Assembly: GCA_902792895.1 (NCBI GenBank)
Contig: CADBBK010000001.1
Coordinates: 186,001-250,000 of the forward strand
DNA: 64,000 bases
Direction of reading: 5' to 3'
Source: an uncultured Bacteroidales bacterium
Lineage (GTDB): Bacteria > Bacteroidota > Bacteroidia > Bacteroidales > Muribaculaceae
The stretch's first letter is position 1, and every line of letters starts with the position of its first letter. The notes beneath the pieces were generated by a model, which was not told the origin of the DNA, did no database searches, and saw nothing but the letters and a program-made list of their open reading frames with translations. Below, one piece after another: positions 25,034 through 34,893 of this stretch. The position numbers and the translations under genes were made by a program.

Positions 25034-26113
25034 ATGAGCAACGACAAGATTTTACAGCCGATGGCAGGCATGACCCTTGAGGAAATGCAGGATGCCGTGA
25101 CCGCTCTGGGCATGCCGCGCTTTGTGGCTAAACAGCTGGCACAGTGGATTTACCAGAAACGCGTGAATGACTTCGAGCAGATGCTCAACATCTCCAAGGC
25201 CAACCGCGAGCTGCTTGCAAGCCGCTACTGCGTGGGCCTGTACGCACCCAGCCAGGCTGCAGCCAGCGAAGACGGTACCGTGAAGTACCTGTTTGACGCC
25301 GGCGACGGGCAGGCTGTTGAGGCCGTGTATATTCCCGAGGATGACCGCGCCACGCTGTGCATCTCATCCCAAAAGGGGTGCAGGATGAACTGCTACTTCT
25401 GCATGACAGGCAAGCAGGGTTTCCACGGCAACCTGACCTCCAACCAGATCATCAACCAGGTGCTGAGCATCCCCGAGAGCGAGACGCTGACCAATGTCGT
25501 GTTCATGGGAATGGGCGAGCCGTTGGACAACCTCGACGAGGTGCTGCGCGTCATCGCCATCCTCACCGAGCCCTGGGGCTTGGCATGGAGTCCCAAGCGC
25601 GTCACCGTATCGACGGTGGGTAAAAAACCCGAGTTGAAAATCCTGTGCGAGCAGACCAGCGTCCATATCGCCGTGAGCGTGCACAATGCCGTGCAGGAAG
25701 AGCGTTCGTCGATGATGCCCATCGAGCGTCTCTACCCCATTGCCGACGTGATGGACATGCTAGGCAACTACGACTTCGCCCACCAGCGCCGCCTGTCGGT
25801 GGAATACATCTGCTGGCAATGGTTCAACGATGACATCCAGCATGCCGAGAAACTGCGTGAACTGCTTCCCAACGAGCATGTGCGCGTGAACCTCATCCGC
25901 TACCACATGATTCCCGGCATCGAGAAACTGCGTACCAGCAGCGACGAGCGCATGACCTACTTCCGCGACTACCTCAACAGCAAGGGCGTGACCTGTACCA
26001 TCCGCCGCAGCCGCGGTGAGGACATTGCAGCCGCCTGCGGTCAGCTCGCCGGTCAGGTGCGCAAGCAACAAGCCACCAAAGATGCCAAAAACGTCAAGAA
26101 AGGCAAGAAATAA
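25034..26113 (+). CDS. rlmN: 23S rRNA (adenine2503-C2)-methyltransferase / tRNA A37 C2-methylase
   Basis: Radical-SAM enzyme that methylates C2 of A2503 in 23S rRNA and of A37 in some tRNAs. 359 residues. [4Fe-4S] ligands in CRMNCYFC (C116, C120, C123), SAM-site block GMGEPLDN, and the catalytic Cys pair, the second in GEDIAAACGQLAG near the C-terminus. The C-terminal Lys-rich tail (KKGKK) is a common variant. A nuclease gene follows after 30 bases, so the two may be read together although they are unrelated in function. Confidence 0.96.
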   Translation: MSNDKILQPMAGMTLEEMQDAVTALGMPRFVAKQLAQWIYQKRVNDFEQMLNISKANRELLASRYCVGLYAPSQAAASEDGTVKYLFDAGDGQAVEAVYIPEDDRATLCISSQKGCRMNCYFCMTGKQGFHGNLTSNQIINQVLSIPESETLTNVVFMGMGEPLDNLDEVLRVIAILTEPWGLAWSPKRVTVSTVGKKPELKILCEQTSVHIAVSVHNAVQEERSSMMPIERLYPIADVMDMLGNYDFAHQRRLSVEYICWQWFNDDIQHAEKLRELLPNEHVRVNLIRYHMIPGIEKLRTSSDERMTYFRDYLNSKGVTCTIRRSRGEDIAAACGQLAGQVRKQQATKDAKNVKKGKK

Positions 26114-26143
26114 TCCATCACTCCACTCAAATAGCCTACTACT

Positions 26144-27952
26144 ATGAAGAATTTCAACCGATTCATCTTGATGCTGGCAACACTGCTTGCCGCTACCCAA
26201 ACAGCACTTGCGGCTGCCCCAGGCCATTACTACACAAGTGCCTACGGCAAGAGCGACGAGGCGCTGATGACAGCCTTGAGAGACATTATCTATAACCACA
26301 CCAAAGTATCCTATACCAGCGGCCTGTTGAGAGCGTTTGCAGTCGCCGACACCGATGACGACGGATACATCATCGACATCTACAGCAACTGCCGCTACTC
26401 GACCAGTGACAACGGATCGTCGGCGTCGCATGTGGGTGAGGGTTATAACCGCGAGCACAGTTTTCCCAGAAGCTGGTTTGGCGGTGAAGTGGATCCGATG
26501 AACACCGACGTGTTCCACATCTACCCCACTGACATCAGGGTCAACAGCCAGCGCGGCAACCACCCCTATGGCGTGTGTGCCAACGGCACCCGTCTTAGCT
26601 ATGGCAACTACGTCGCCAAGGGCAAATTGGGCAGATGTACCTATCCCGGCTACACTGGCGACGTGTTCGAGCCCGATGACGAGTACAAGGGGGACCTGGC
26701 ACGCAGCTATTTCTACATGGTGACCTGCTACAAGGAGGAACTGCCCTCTTGGCCCGGCAGCGCCCAGCTTGACTACGCCAAGAATAAGTATAAGGCTTTT
26801 TCCAGCTGGACCATCAACATGCTGATGGAGTGGACCCGACTTGATCCTGTGAGCGAAAAAGAAATCAAGCGCAACGAGGCCGTCTATGGCATCCAGGGTA
26901 ACCGCAACCCCTTCATTGACCACCCCGAGTTGGCCGAGTACATCTGGGGCGACAAGCAGGGCGAAGCGTGGACTGCTACGGGCGAGGATATCCCGGCCGC
27001 CATCACGTCACCTGCCAACGGCTCCACCTTTGACATGGGCTCCACTGTCGTGGATACTCTGCTGGAATACACCATCGACGTCAAGGGCAATAACCTGAAC
27101 GAAGATCTCACGATGACGTTGAGCGATACCGAGAACTTCAGTGTCAGCAAGACCACTTTTAGTGCCAGCGAGGCCATGGAGGGCACCACGTTCACCATCA
27201 CCTTCCTGGCCGGCAACGAGGGCACGTTTGAGAACTACATCAGGTTGGGCAGCGACGAGGCATCCACCACATTTATGGTCACTGCCACAGCCAAAAAGCA
27301 GGGCGGTGGGCCTGGTCCCGACCCTGCCGTCGGTGACAGCATCACCGAGGATTGGGAAGGCTGCATCACCGGTGGCTATTGGACCGACATGGTAGAGGGC
27401 AACGCCTTTGAATGGGAATTCATCAATGCCGGCATCTGGGGCGACAACCTGTGCCACGGCGAACTGTCATGCCGCATGGGTAAGACCAACAGCAGCGTGA
27501 TTGCCATGGCCGAGGACTATCAGCCCAACACAGCAGGCATCAGTTTCTGGGTGGGCAGTTTCGGCAACGATGCCGACGCTACCCTCAATGTGGATTACAG
27601 TACCGACGGCGGCGCGACCTGGACCACGCTGGGCACCATCACCGCCACCAAGGGCATCCTGCAGTACTACAGGCTGGATGCCGACATTGCCGGACCAGTG
27701 CGTTTCCGCCTGGCACAAACTGCCGGTAGCCGTGTCAACATCGATGACATCACCCTGTACAAGAAAGCGGAGCAAGGCCTCAAGGGCGATGTGAACCACG
27801 ATGGCGAAGTCACTGTCTCGGATGTCAACTACATCATTGACGTCATCTTGCAATTCCGTGAAGATCCCAATGGTTACGCCGATGTAAATGAGGACAAAGA
27901 GGTTACCGTAGCCGACATCAACGTCGTCATCGACATCATCCTCGGTAACTAA
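26144..27952 (+). CDS. secreted endonuclease-I-type nuclease with C-terminal dockerin-like module
   Basis: 602 residues. Signal peptide 1-24. The endonuclease I (EndA/Vvn/NucM-like, beta-beta-alpha metal) domain spans about 28-270, with the catalytic His in YNREHSFPRSW (about H105) and the supporting blocks FHIYPTDIRVNSQRGNHPYG and RNPFIDHPELAEYIW. An Ig-like beta domain (about 285-385), a choice-of-anchor-J-like jelly-roll domain (about 400-540, ending RVNIDDITLYKK) and a dockerin-like pair (GDVNHDGEVTVSDV and ADVNEDKEVTVADI) follow. Probably degrades extracellular DNA or RNA for nutrition or biofilm dispersal. The next gene is a paralogue. Confidence 0.9.
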   Translation: MKNFNRFILMLATLLAATQTALAAAPGHYYTSAYGKSDEALMTALRDIIYNHTKVSYTSGLLRAFAVADTDDDGYIIDIYSNCRYSTSDNGSSASHVGEGYNREHSFPRSWFGGEVDPMNTDVFHIYPTDIRVNSQRGNHPYGVCANGTRLSYGNYVAKGKLGRCTYPGYTGDVFEPDDEYKGDLARSYFYMVTCYKEELPSWPGSAQLDYAKNKYKAFSSWTINMLMEWTRLDPVSEKEIKRNEAVYGIQGNRNPFIDHPELAEYIWGDKQGEAWTATGEDIPAAITSPANGSTFDMGSTVVDTLLEYTIDVKGNNLNEDLTMTLSDTENFSVSKTTFSASEAMEGTTFTITFLAGNEGTFENYIRLGSDEASTTFMVTATAKKQGGGPGPDPAVGDSITEDWEGCITGGYWTDMVEGNAFEWEFINAGIWGDNLCHGELSCRMGKTNSSVIAMAEDYQPNTAGISFWVGSFGNDADATLNVDYSTDGGATWTTLGTITATKGILQYYRLDADIAGPVRFRLAQTAGSRVNIDDITLYKKAEQGLKGDVNHDGEVTVSDVNYIIDVILQFREDPNGYADVNEDKEVTVADINVVIDIILGN

Positions 27953-27983
27953 CATCAAGCAGCATTGCTGCCTGCAACTACTG

Positions 27984-28042
27984 ACCGCCCATCGAGAAAA
28001 CACTGCATTACCTGCCAACTTCTCTCGATGGGCGGTTTATTT
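27984..28042 (+). terminator. intrinsic terminator between the two nuclease genes
   Basis: 14-bp stem ACCGCCCATCGAGA (27984-27997) with TCTCGATGGGCGGT (28023-28036), followed by TTATTTTC. The second nuclease therefore needs its own promoter, but no clear TAnnTTTG box is seen in 28040-28099. Confidence 0.75.
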
Positions 28043-28099
28043 TCAAATCACACCATTAACGATTACCATCATTTATTCACCATTAACTATACTGCTAAC

Positions 28100-30442
28100 A
28101 TGAGAAAAGTCATTTTCACCCTTTTGGCCGCTGCTGTGGCTATGGCTGTGATGGCCAAGGATCCCAAGCCCTGCCCAAGCGGCTACTACGACAGCGCCTT
28201 GAATAAGAGTGGTCAAGCCCTGCTCACGGCATTGTACAACATCATTACCACGCACACCAACATCGGCTACGACAACCTGTGGAGTGCCTATGATGATACC
28301 GACACCGATTCACGGGGCTACTACATCGACATGTACAGCACCTACGACAAGTACACCTACAACGACAAGTGCGGCAGTTACAGCGCCATCGGTGACTGTA
28401 TCAACCGTGAGCACAGTGTTCCCAAGAGCTGGTGGGGCAGCGGCAAGTTGCCGCAGTATAGCGACATCTTCAATATCGTGCCTACCGACGGATATGTCAA
28501 TAACCAGCGCTCGAATCTTCCGTATGGCGTGTGTGAAGGCGGCACCCGTCTGACCAATGGTCAATACATCGCCAAAGGCCGCAAGGGTACCAGCACCCAC
28601 GATGGCTATTCGGGTGTCGTGTTCGAGCCTGATGACGAGTATAAGGGGGACTTTGCCCGCGCCTACTTCTACATGGCAGCTTGCTATAACGATGTCATCA
28701 GCGGCTGGACGAAGTCAGGCGGTAACGTTTTCTTTGCCGGCAACAGTTATCCTGTGTTCACGACTTATGCCATGGGCCTGCTCATGGAATGGCATCGCCT
28801 GGATCCCGTGAGCGAGAAAGAGACCACACGCAACTGCTATGCCCATGCATGGCAAGGCAACCGCAACCCGTTCATTGACCATCCCGAGTTGGCCGAGCAC
28901 ATCTGGGGTAACCTGCAGGGAGCAGCCTGGACAGGTGAAGGTCAACCACCAGTTACTACGCCCATTCTCACCCAGCCCGCCAGTGGCGAGAACATCAATG
29001 TAGGCACCATCGCCCTTGATGACAGCAGCGTGAGCAAGAGCATCACGGTCAAGGGTATCAACTTGACTGATGGCCTCACCGTGACCGTTAACGGCGACGG
29101 ATTCAGTGTCTCGCCCACAAGCCTGTCAGCCAATTCGGTCAACAATGGAACAACCATCACTGTGACCTATAACGGCAGTGACGAAAGCGCCAACGGCACA
29201 CTGACCTTGAGCAGTTCAGAGGTATCCCGCACATGCAACCTCATGGCTGGTAAGGCACAACCTGGTGACGACCCTGTCGATCCCATCACACCAACGGGAG
29301 AAACCATCATCGAGACATGGGAAAACAGCGAGAGCGGTGGTTACTGGACTAGAGAGGTGCAAGGTGCAGCATTCAAGTGGTACTTCGTCAATGCAGGCAT
29401 TTTTGCCCAGACCTACGACCACTGGAATGACCAGATTGGATGCCGTTTCGGTAAGACCAACAGTTCATCCATTGCCATGCAGCAGGATGTGGCCGGCACC
29501 TCGGGCATCTCGTTCTATGCCGCGACCTATGGCACCACCGAGGCCGATGCGACCATCGAGGTGCGCTACAGCACCGACGGTGGTAGCACTTGGACCGTGA
29601 TTGACGAGCTGGCCCTCACCCACGATTTCACGCAATACACCTATAGTCTCAAGGTGACAGACAACGTGCGGTTCATGTTCCAGCAGACAGCCGGAGCACG
29701 CGTCAATATAGACGATATCGCCATCTACGCCCCCATCCAACCCGAAAATGACCCGCACATTTACTTTGACGGCGCCATCCAGCCAATAACAGCCGAGGTG
29801 AATGGACCATCCAGCATCAGCGAGGTCACCATCTTAACCGAGGACAACGACCAGCCCGTCTCAGTCACCGTGAATGAGAACTTTGAATTGAGCATTGACC
29901 AATTGACATGGACACAAGAACTCACGCTCGATGCCAGCGGAGAGACGTTCTATGTAAGGCTTGCCGACACCAGTGTGGAAGGAGACTTTGAAGGCACAAT
30001 TACCGCTACGGCAGGTAGTGCTACGGCCTATGCCGATGTAGAGGGCACAGTCACTACCCCAGCCTATCGGCCGGGCGACGTGAACATGGACGGCAGCGTG
30101 GATATCAGTGACGTGAGTGACTTGATTGACTACCTGCTGGGTAGCGAGGTGTCGCCCTTTGACCTTGCAGCAGCCGATGTGGACAGCGACCAGGAAGTGG
30201 GCATCAGTGACGTGTCCTTCCTTATCGACTACCTGCTTAACGGCAGCAGCGCCATGACTTGGAACGCCCTGCCCTCGCCTGATGGCCTCAGGATTGACAA
30301 CCCCACCCATGAAACGCTGGAAATCTACGACCTCGACGCCCAGCTGGTAACGACAATCGACGCCACGGGTTGCATCGAGCTGCCCAGCGGTGTCTATATT
30401 GTCACCAGTGACAAGCGCTCCCGCAAGGTCATCGTGAGATAA
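28100..30442 (+). CDS. secreted endonuclease-I-type nuclease with dockerin-like module and T9SS-type C-terminal domain
   Basis: 780 residues from the ATG at 28100 (MRKVIFTLLAAAVAMAVMA signal peptide). The frame is open upstream across the terminator, but that part is not coding. Nuclease domain with the catalytic INREHSVPKSW (about 101-111), YSDIFNIVPTDGYVNNQRS and RNPFIDHPELAEHIW. Then an Ig-like domain, a choice-of-anchor-J-like domain and a further beta domain. A dockerin-like pair (GDVNMDGSVDISDV, ADVDSDQEVGISDV) follows. The last about 45 residues (EIYDLDAQLV, LPSGVYIV, RKVIVR at the very end) look like a type A C-terminal sorting signal of the type IX secretion system. It is the only protein here with both tag types. 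Confidence 0.9.
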   Translation: MRKVIFTLLAAAVAMAVMAKDPKPCPSGYYDSALNKSGQALLTALYNIITTHTNIGYDNLWSAYDDTDTDSRGYYIDMYSTYDKYTYNDKCGSYSAIGDCINREHSVPKSWWGSGKLPQYSDIFNIVPTDGYVNNQRSNLPYGVCEGGTRLTNGQYIAKGRKGTSTHDGYSGVVFEPDDEYKGDFARAYFYMAACYNDVISGWTKSGGNVFFAGNSYPVFTTYAMGLLMEWHRLDPVSEKETTRNCYAHAWQGNRNPFIDHPELAEHIWGNLQGAAWTGEGQPPVTTPILTQPASGENINVGTIALDDSSVSKSITVKGINLTDGLTVTVNGDGFSVSPTSLSANSVNNGTTITVTYNGSDESANGTLTLSSSEVSRTCNLMAGKAQPGDDPVDPITPTGETIIETWENSESGGYWTREVQGAAFKWYFVNAGIFAQTYDHWNDQIGCRFGKTNSSSIAMQQDVAGTSGISFYAATYGTTEADATIEVRYSTDGGSTWTVIDELALTHDFTQYTYSLKVTDNVRFMFQQTAGARVNIDDIAIYAPIQPENDPHIYFDGAIQPITAEVNGPSSISEVTILTEDNDQPVSVTVNENFELSIDQLTWTQELTLDASGETFYVRLADTSVEGDFEGTITATAGSATAYADVEGTVTTPAYRPGDVNMDGSVDISDVSDLIDYLLGSEVSPFDLAAADVDSDQEVGISDVSFLIDYLLNGSSAMTWNALPSPDGLRIDNPTHETLEIYDLDAQLVTTIDATGCIELPSGVYIVTSDKRSRKVIVR

Positions 30443-30484
30443 ACCGAGGCGTTATCATGCGAGCTGTCAGCTCGCAATACATTA

Positions 30485-30517
30485 ACAGCACGTTCTCAAG
30501 CGTTGAGGACGTGCTGT
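30485..30517. terminator. bidirectional terminator between convergent genes
   Basis: ACAGCACGT (30485-30493) with ACGTGCTGT (30509-30517), extended by CTCAA (30495-30499) with TTGAG (30503-30507) across a T/G mismatch. It lies between the nuclease gene and rpiB. Confidence 0.7.
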
Positions 30518-30546
30518 CATTTACTGTGGACATTAATTAATGTTCC

Positions 30547-31002
30547 CTAGACGGGGATCTTGTCGATGCGGCGCTGGTGGCGGCCACCCTCGTAAGGGGT
30601 GGTCAGGAAGGCCTCGACCATGGCGATGGCCTCTTCGTCGGTCACGAAGCGGCCTGGCATGGCGATGATGTTGGCATCGTTGTGTTGACGGGCCAGACGG
30701 GCCACCGCCAGACGCCAACAGAGTGCCGAGCGGATGCCCTGGTGCTTGTTGAGCGTGATGTTGATGCCCTCACCACTACCACACACAGCGATGCCGGGAT
30801 AGCACTCGCCCTGCTCGACTGCTGCGGCACATGGATGCGCAAAGTCGGGATAGTCACAACTGTCCTCACTGTAGGTGCCGAAGTCCTTGCAAGCAATGCC
30901 CTGGGCTTCAAGCCAGCGCTTTACGGCTTCCTTGACGGGATAGCCGGCATGGTCGCTACACAGGGCGACAGGCACGCCGGGTTTCAATATTGAGTTTTCC
31001 AT
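30547..31002 (-). CDS. rpiB: ribose 5-phosphate isomerase B
   Basis: Interconverts ribulose 5-phosphate and ribose 5-phosphate in the pentose phosphate pathway. 151 residues, typical RpiB/LacAB fold length. CSDHAGYPVKEAV (15-27) is the phosphate and His/Asp site; the catalytic Cys lies in IAVCGSGEGINI (about C74); the following ALCWRLAVARLARQHNDANI is the conserved family block. Downstream of valS on the same strand, with a strong terminator between, so probably separately transcribed. Confidence 0.93.
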   Translation of the reverse strand: MENSILKPGVPVALCSDHAGYPVKEAVKRWLEAQGIACKDFGTYSEDSCDYPDFAHPCAAAVEQGECYPGIAVCGSGEGINITLNKHQGIRSALCWRLAVARLARQHNDANIIAMPGRFVTDEEAIAMVEAFLTTPYEGGRHQRRIDKIPV

Positions 31003-31027
31003 TTGATCTCGTTTTATGAATGCTTTA

Positions 31028-31056
31028 TAAAAAATGGCCGCGGCATATGCCGCGGC
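31028..31056 (-). terminator. valS terminator (perfect GC-rich palindrome)
   Basis: 20-base perfect palindrome at 31037-31056 (arms GCCGCGGCAT and ATGCCGCGGC). On the minus strand a run of six T follows within three bases. Confidence 0.85.
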
Positions 31057-31065
31057 ACAGGGAAT

Positions 31066-33780
31066 TTACTTTTTCAGGGCCTTGAGTGCCTGCTCCATCG
31101 TAGCGATTTTGCTCTCGGCATCGGCTTTCTTCTTGCGCTCGTTAGCGACAACGGCCTCAGGGGCATTGGCGACGAAACGCTCGTTGCTCAGCTTCTTGTC
31201 CACGCTGGCGAGGAAGCCACGAGTGTACTCGAGGTCGGCCTCAAGTTTCTTGATTTCTTCCTCCACGTCGATGTTGCCGACTACGGGAACAGCAAACTCG
31301 GCCGTACCAACCATGAAGGCGGCTGCCGTGGCATCTTTCTCGGTTACAGCCTCAATCTTCTCGAGACCGGCCAGTTTGGTAATGATGGCCTCGAACGGAT
31401 TGTTCAAACCACCAACGGCCTGAAGAGTGAGTTGCTCCTTGTTGGGGAGGTTCTTCTGCTTGCGGACATTGCGCACGCCACCCACGATCTCCTTGACATC
31501 GGCCATGGCCTTGAGCAGTGTCTGATCGGCCTGCTCGGGCTCAGGGATGAGGGCATACATGATGCTCTCGCCATCCTTGCGCTCATCGAGATGCTGCCAC
31601 AGTTCCTCGGTGATAAACGGCATGAACGGGTGCAGCAACCTGAGCAGCATATCAAAGAACTCAAGCGTAGCCGTCATCGTGGCACGGTCCATCGGCTGAC
31701 CGAAGGCGGGCTTCACAGCCTCGAGATACCATGCCGAGAACTCTTCCCAGAACAGGCGGTAGAGCACCATCATGGCATCGCTCAAGCGGAACTTCGAGAA
31801 GTGGTCCTTAACGGTTGCCAAAGCATCGTTGAGCTGGTTGCGGAACCACTCAACGGCCTGACGGCTGGCCTCGGGCTGCTCGACATCGGCTACCTCCCAA
31901 CCCTTGACGAGACGGAAGGCGTTCCAAATCTTGTTGTTGAAGTTACGGCCCTGCTCACACAGCGCGTCATCATACAAGATGTCGTTGCCGGCAGGAGCAG
32001 CCAGCATCAGACCCATGCGCACGCCGTCGGCACCGAACTGCTCGATGAGCTTCAGGGGGTCGGGCGAGTTACCCAGCGACTTGGACATCTTGCGGCCCAA
32101 TTTGTCGCGTACAACACCCGTGAAATAAACGTTGCGGAAAGGCAGGTCTCCCATGTATTCATAACCCGCCATAATCATACGTGCCACCCAGAAGAAGATG
32201 ATATCGGGGGCCGTCACCAGGTCATTGGTGGGATAGTAGTACTTGATTTCCTCGTTGCCGGGGTTGTTGATGCCGTCAAACAGCGAGACGGGCCATAGCC
32301 ATGAACTGAACCACGTGTCGAGGGCATCCTCGTCGTGGCGCAGCTGGCTGGCCTCGATGTTCTCGTAGCCGGGGATCTTGCGGGCCTTCTCGAGAGCCTC
32401 TTCCTCGTTCAGAGCAACTACATAAACCTCCTTCTCCTCGTCATCGGTGGGCAGGAAATAAGCAGGAATGCGGTGTCCCCACCACAGCTGACGCGAGATG
32501 CACCAGTCTTGGATGCCCTCGAGCCACACCTTGTAGATGTTTTTATACTTGGAGGGGTGGAACTTGAGTTCGTCGTTCATCACACAGGGCAGAGCGATTT
32601 CGGCAAAGTGCTTCATCTTCAGGAACCACTGCATACACAGGCGCGGCTCTACGGCGGTATCACTGTTGCGCTCGCTGTAGCCCACCTTGTTGTCATAGTC
32701 CTCAATCTTCTCCACCAGACCGGCGTTCTTCAGATCCTCGACAATCACCTTGCGGCATTCCATGCGGTCCATGCCGACGTACAGCGGCGACTGCTCGCTG
32801 ATGGTGGCATCGGCATTGAAGATATCGATAGTCTCCAGGTTGTGCGTCTTGCCCAGGATATAGTCGTTGGGGTCGTGAGCGGGGGTCACCTTCAAGCAAC
32901 CGGTACCGAACTCGATTTCCACATAACGGTCCTCAATCACATTGATCACACGGCCCACCAGAGGCACGATGACCTTGCGGCCCTTGAGCCACTGGTTCTT
33001 GGGGTCCTTGGGGTTGATGCACATGGCGGTATCGCCCATGATGGTCTCGGGACGCGTGGTGGCAACAACGGCATAGTAGCCCTTCTCGTCCTTGTGGATG
33101 ATGTTGCCCTCGGCACGCAGCTGCTCCTCGTTCTCGAGTGCCTGCAGTCCGTCAACATAGTACTTGAGGTAATACAGGTGGCTCTTCTCCTCGTGGTAGA
33201 TCACCTCTTCGTTGCTCAGTGCGGTCTGGGCCTTGGGATCCCAGTTCACCATGCGCAGGCCACGATAGATGTAACCCTTGTCATACAGGTCTACAAAGAC
33301 CTTGAGCACGCTCTTGCTGCGCGTCTCGTCCATCGTGAAGGCAGTGCGGCTCCAGTCGCAGGAAGCACCCAACTTGCGCAACTGCTGCAGGATGATGCCG
33401 CCGTGCTCATGCGTCCAGTCCCAAGCGTGCTTGAGGAACTCGTCACGCGTGAGGTCACGCTTGCGGATTCCCTGCTCGGCCAAGCGTTTCACCACCTTGG
33501 CCTCGGTAGCAATCGAGGCATGGTCAGTACCGGGCACCCACAGGGCGTTCTTACCCTCCATGCGTGCACGGCGGATGAGGATGTCCTGGATGGTGTTGTT
33601 GAGCATGTGGCCCATGTGCAGCACACCCGTCACATTGGGGGGCGGGATGACGATGCAATAGGGTTCACGCTCATCGGGCACGCTCTTGAACAGGTCGTGC
33701 GATTCCCAATACTTATACCACTTGTCCTCGACCTCTTTGGGGTCGTATTTCGTAGCCAGTGTATTCTCTTTTTCGCTCAT
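31066..33780 (-). CDS. valS: valyl-tRNA synthetase
   Basis: Charges tRNA-Val; class Ia synthetase, 904 residues. [15 protein letters not shown] with HMGH in place of HIGH (55-58), editing domain in the middle, [15 protein letters not shown] (KMSKS near residue 560), anticodon-binding domain, and a C-terminal coiled-coil arm (about 835-904, ending EQALKALKK), which is characteristic of ValRS and separates it from IleRS and LeuRS. A good promoter lies just upstream. Confidence 0.98.
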   Translation of the reverse strand: MSEKENTLATKYDPKEVEDKWYKYWESHDLFKSVPDEREPYCIVIPPPNVTGVLHMGHMLNNTIQDILIRRARMEGKNALWVPGTDHASIATEAKVVKRLAEQGIRKRDLTRDEFLKHAWDWTHEHGGIILQQLRKLGASCDWSRTAFTMDETRSKSVLKVFVDLYDKGYIYRGLRMVNWDPKAQTALSNEEVIYHEEKSHLYYLKYYVDGLQALENEEQLRAEGNIIHKDEKGYYAVVATTRPETIMGDTAMCINPKDPKNQWLKGRKVIVPLVGRVINVIEDRYVEIEFGTGCLKVTPAHDPNDYILGKTHNLETIDIFNADATISEQSPLYVGMDRMECRKVIVEDLKNAGLVEKIEDYDNKVGYSERNSDTAVEPRLCMQWFLKMKHFAEIALPCVMNDELKFHPSKYKNIYKVWLEGIQDWCISRQLWWGHRIPAYFLPTDDEEKEVYVVALNEEEALEKARKIPGYENIEASQLRHDEDALDTWFSSWLWPVSLFDGINNPGNEEIKYYYPTNDLVTAPDIIFFWVARMIMAGYEYMGDLPFRNVYFTGVVRDKLGRKMSKSLGNSPDPLKLIEQFGADGVRMGLMLAAPAGNDILYDDALCEQGRNFNNKIWNAFRLVKGWEVADVEQPEASRQAVEWFRNQLNDALATVKDHFSKFRLSDAMMVLYRLFWEEFSAWYLEAVKPAFGQPMDRATMTATLEFFDMLLRLLHPFMPFITEELWQHLDERKDGESIMYALIPEPEQADQTLLKAMADVKEIVGGVRNVRKQKNLPNKEQLTLQAVGGLNNPFEAIITKLAGLEKIEAVTEKDATAAAFMVGTAEFAVPVVGNIDVEEEIKKLEADLEYTRGFLASVDKKLSNERFVANAPEAVVANERKKKADAESKIATMEQALKALKK

Positions 33781-33822
33781 TGTTTTTGGTTATAATAATG
33801 ACTTAATTTTCAATTTAAACTG

Positions 33823-33852
33823 CAAAGATAATGAAAAACCGCCAAATGGCAA
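33823..33852 (-). promoter_or_regulatory. Bacteroidetes-type promoter for valS
   Basis: On the minus strand TTG (33852-33850) and TATCTTTG (33830-33823) with the canonical 19-base spacer, 42 bases upstream of the start. Confidence 0.65.
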
Positions 33853-34111
33853 AGCCATGTTGCAGTTTTTAGACAGTTAGACAGACAAGAAAACGGCTGA
33901 TTTGCCCGAGTAACAAAACAGCCGTCTGTGAGTTGAAGTGATGTTGGATATATTTCTACGCTCAAAATCGAGTGATTTCTCTGATACAAAGTTATAGTGA
34001 AAAAACAAAAAATGTCCAGCATTCAATCGTCATTCTTTGATTGGTAATTTATTGATTTACAAGAATTCAAGAAACCAAAAGATTACTTGGAGGTCATCTG
34101 AAATCACGCCA

Positions 34112-34146
34112 CAAAAAAGCGCCCTCAAAAAGCATGTTTTGGGGCG
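34112..34146 (-). terminator. orphan terminator-like hairpin
   Basis: CGCCC-t-CAAAA (34120-34130) pairs with TTTTGGGGCG (34137-34146). On the minus strand a run of six T follows, as in a terminator, but no minus-strand gene ends here. Confidence 0.4.
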
Positions 34147-34175
34147 ATTTGATGAGCAAAAACAGGGGAAATGAG

Positions 34176-34183
34176 TATCTTTG
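34176..34183 (+). promoter_or_regulatory. -7 box for the MarC-family gene
   Basis: TATCTTTG matches TAnnTTTG, 25 bases before the ATG at 34209. TTTG at 34148-34151 is a possible but wide-spaced -33 element. Confidence 0.45.
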
Positions 34184-34208
34184 CAGCATAAAAAGTAAAC
34201 CGTCAATT

Positions 34209-34787
34209 ATGGGAACGATAAATTTTACACAGATTCTGAGTGCAACGCTGGTGTTGCTGAGTATTATCGATATCGTGGGCTCGATACCTATCATCTTGCA
34301 GCTCAGGGACAAGGGACGCCATGTTGACGCCACCAAGGCGACTCTCTACTCCGCCCTGCTGATGATTGGATTCTATTACGGCGGCCACTGGTTGCTGCGC
34401 ATCTTCAACTGTGACATCCACTCCTTTGCCACAGCGGGCGGTTTCCTGATGTTCCTGATGGCCCTGGAGATGATCCTCGACGTAGAGATCTTCAAGAACA
34501 ACACGCCCAACAAGGGAGCCACGATGGTGCCGATGGTGTTCCCGCTCATTGCGGGAGCCGGTGTGCTGACAACGCTCATATCGTTGAAAGCGATGTATGA
34601 CGATGTCAACATCTTTATCGGTCTGGCCATCAACATGGCATGGGTATTTGTCGTTATCAAGAGTACCGGCAAGATTCAGAAATGGCTAGGCGATGGCGGC
34701 ATGATGTTCTCCCGCAAGTTCTTCGGCATCATCCTGCTGGCGATGAGCGTGAAGATGATGACGGAGAATATTGCACACTTGTTCTAG
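34209..34787 (+). CDS. MarC family integral membrane protein
   Basis: 192 residues from the ATG at 34209 (MGTINFTQILSATLVLLSIID). The frame extends 75 bases further, but that part would overlap the promoter. About six hydrophobic segments are visible (residues near 8-28, 45-65, 72-90, 115-135, 140-158, 170-190). LSIIDIVGSIPIIL matches the family's conserved first helix with its Pro/Asp pair. MarC proteins are UPF0056 inner-membrane proteins of unknown activity; the original link to multiple antibiotic resistance was not upheld. Single-gene unit. Confidence 0.88.
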   Translation: MGTINFTQILSATLVLLSIIDIVGSIPIILQLRDKGRHVDATKATLYSALLMIGFYYGGHWLLRIFNCDIHSFATAGGFLMFLMALEMILDVEIFKNNTPNKGATMVPMVFPLIAGAGVLTTLISLKAMYDDVNIFIGLAINMAWVFVVIKSTGKIQKWLGDGGMMFSRKFFGIILLAMSVKMMTENIAHLF

Positions 34788-34820
34788 AGCATGTGTGAGT
34801 TTAGAGTTGAGGGTTTAGAG

Positions 34821-34860
34821 AATAAAAAACGACAGCCGTCCCGTGCGTGGGGCGGCTGTC
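34821..34860 (-). terminator. terminator of the family-10-like glycosidase gene
   Basis: GACAGCCGTCCC (34831-34842) pairs with GGGGCGGCTGTC (34849-34860), one mismatch/wobble. The T-run (TTTTTTATT) follows on the minus strand. On the plus strand it could also end marC. Confidence 0.8.
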
Positions 34861-34893
34861 GCTCGATATAGGGTATGGGAGAGGAAAAGGGAT

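Larger units (their letters stand above)
33781..34208. other. 428-base gap between divergent valS and marC
   Basis: Contains the valS promoter (33823-33852), the marC -7 box (34176-34183), an inverted repeat ACGGCTG/CAGCCGT around 33895-33928, and a hairpin at 34120-34146. The rest is AT-rich with no coding signal. Confidence 0.5.

Noticed and set aside
27965..28099. N-terminal extension of the second nuclease
   Set aside because: The extra 45 codons read through a strong terminator hairpin; the ATG at 28100 starts a clean signal peptide.
32335..33795. A 486-codon plus-strand frame opposite valS
   Set aside because: Antisense shadow of a clear valyl-tRNA synthetase.
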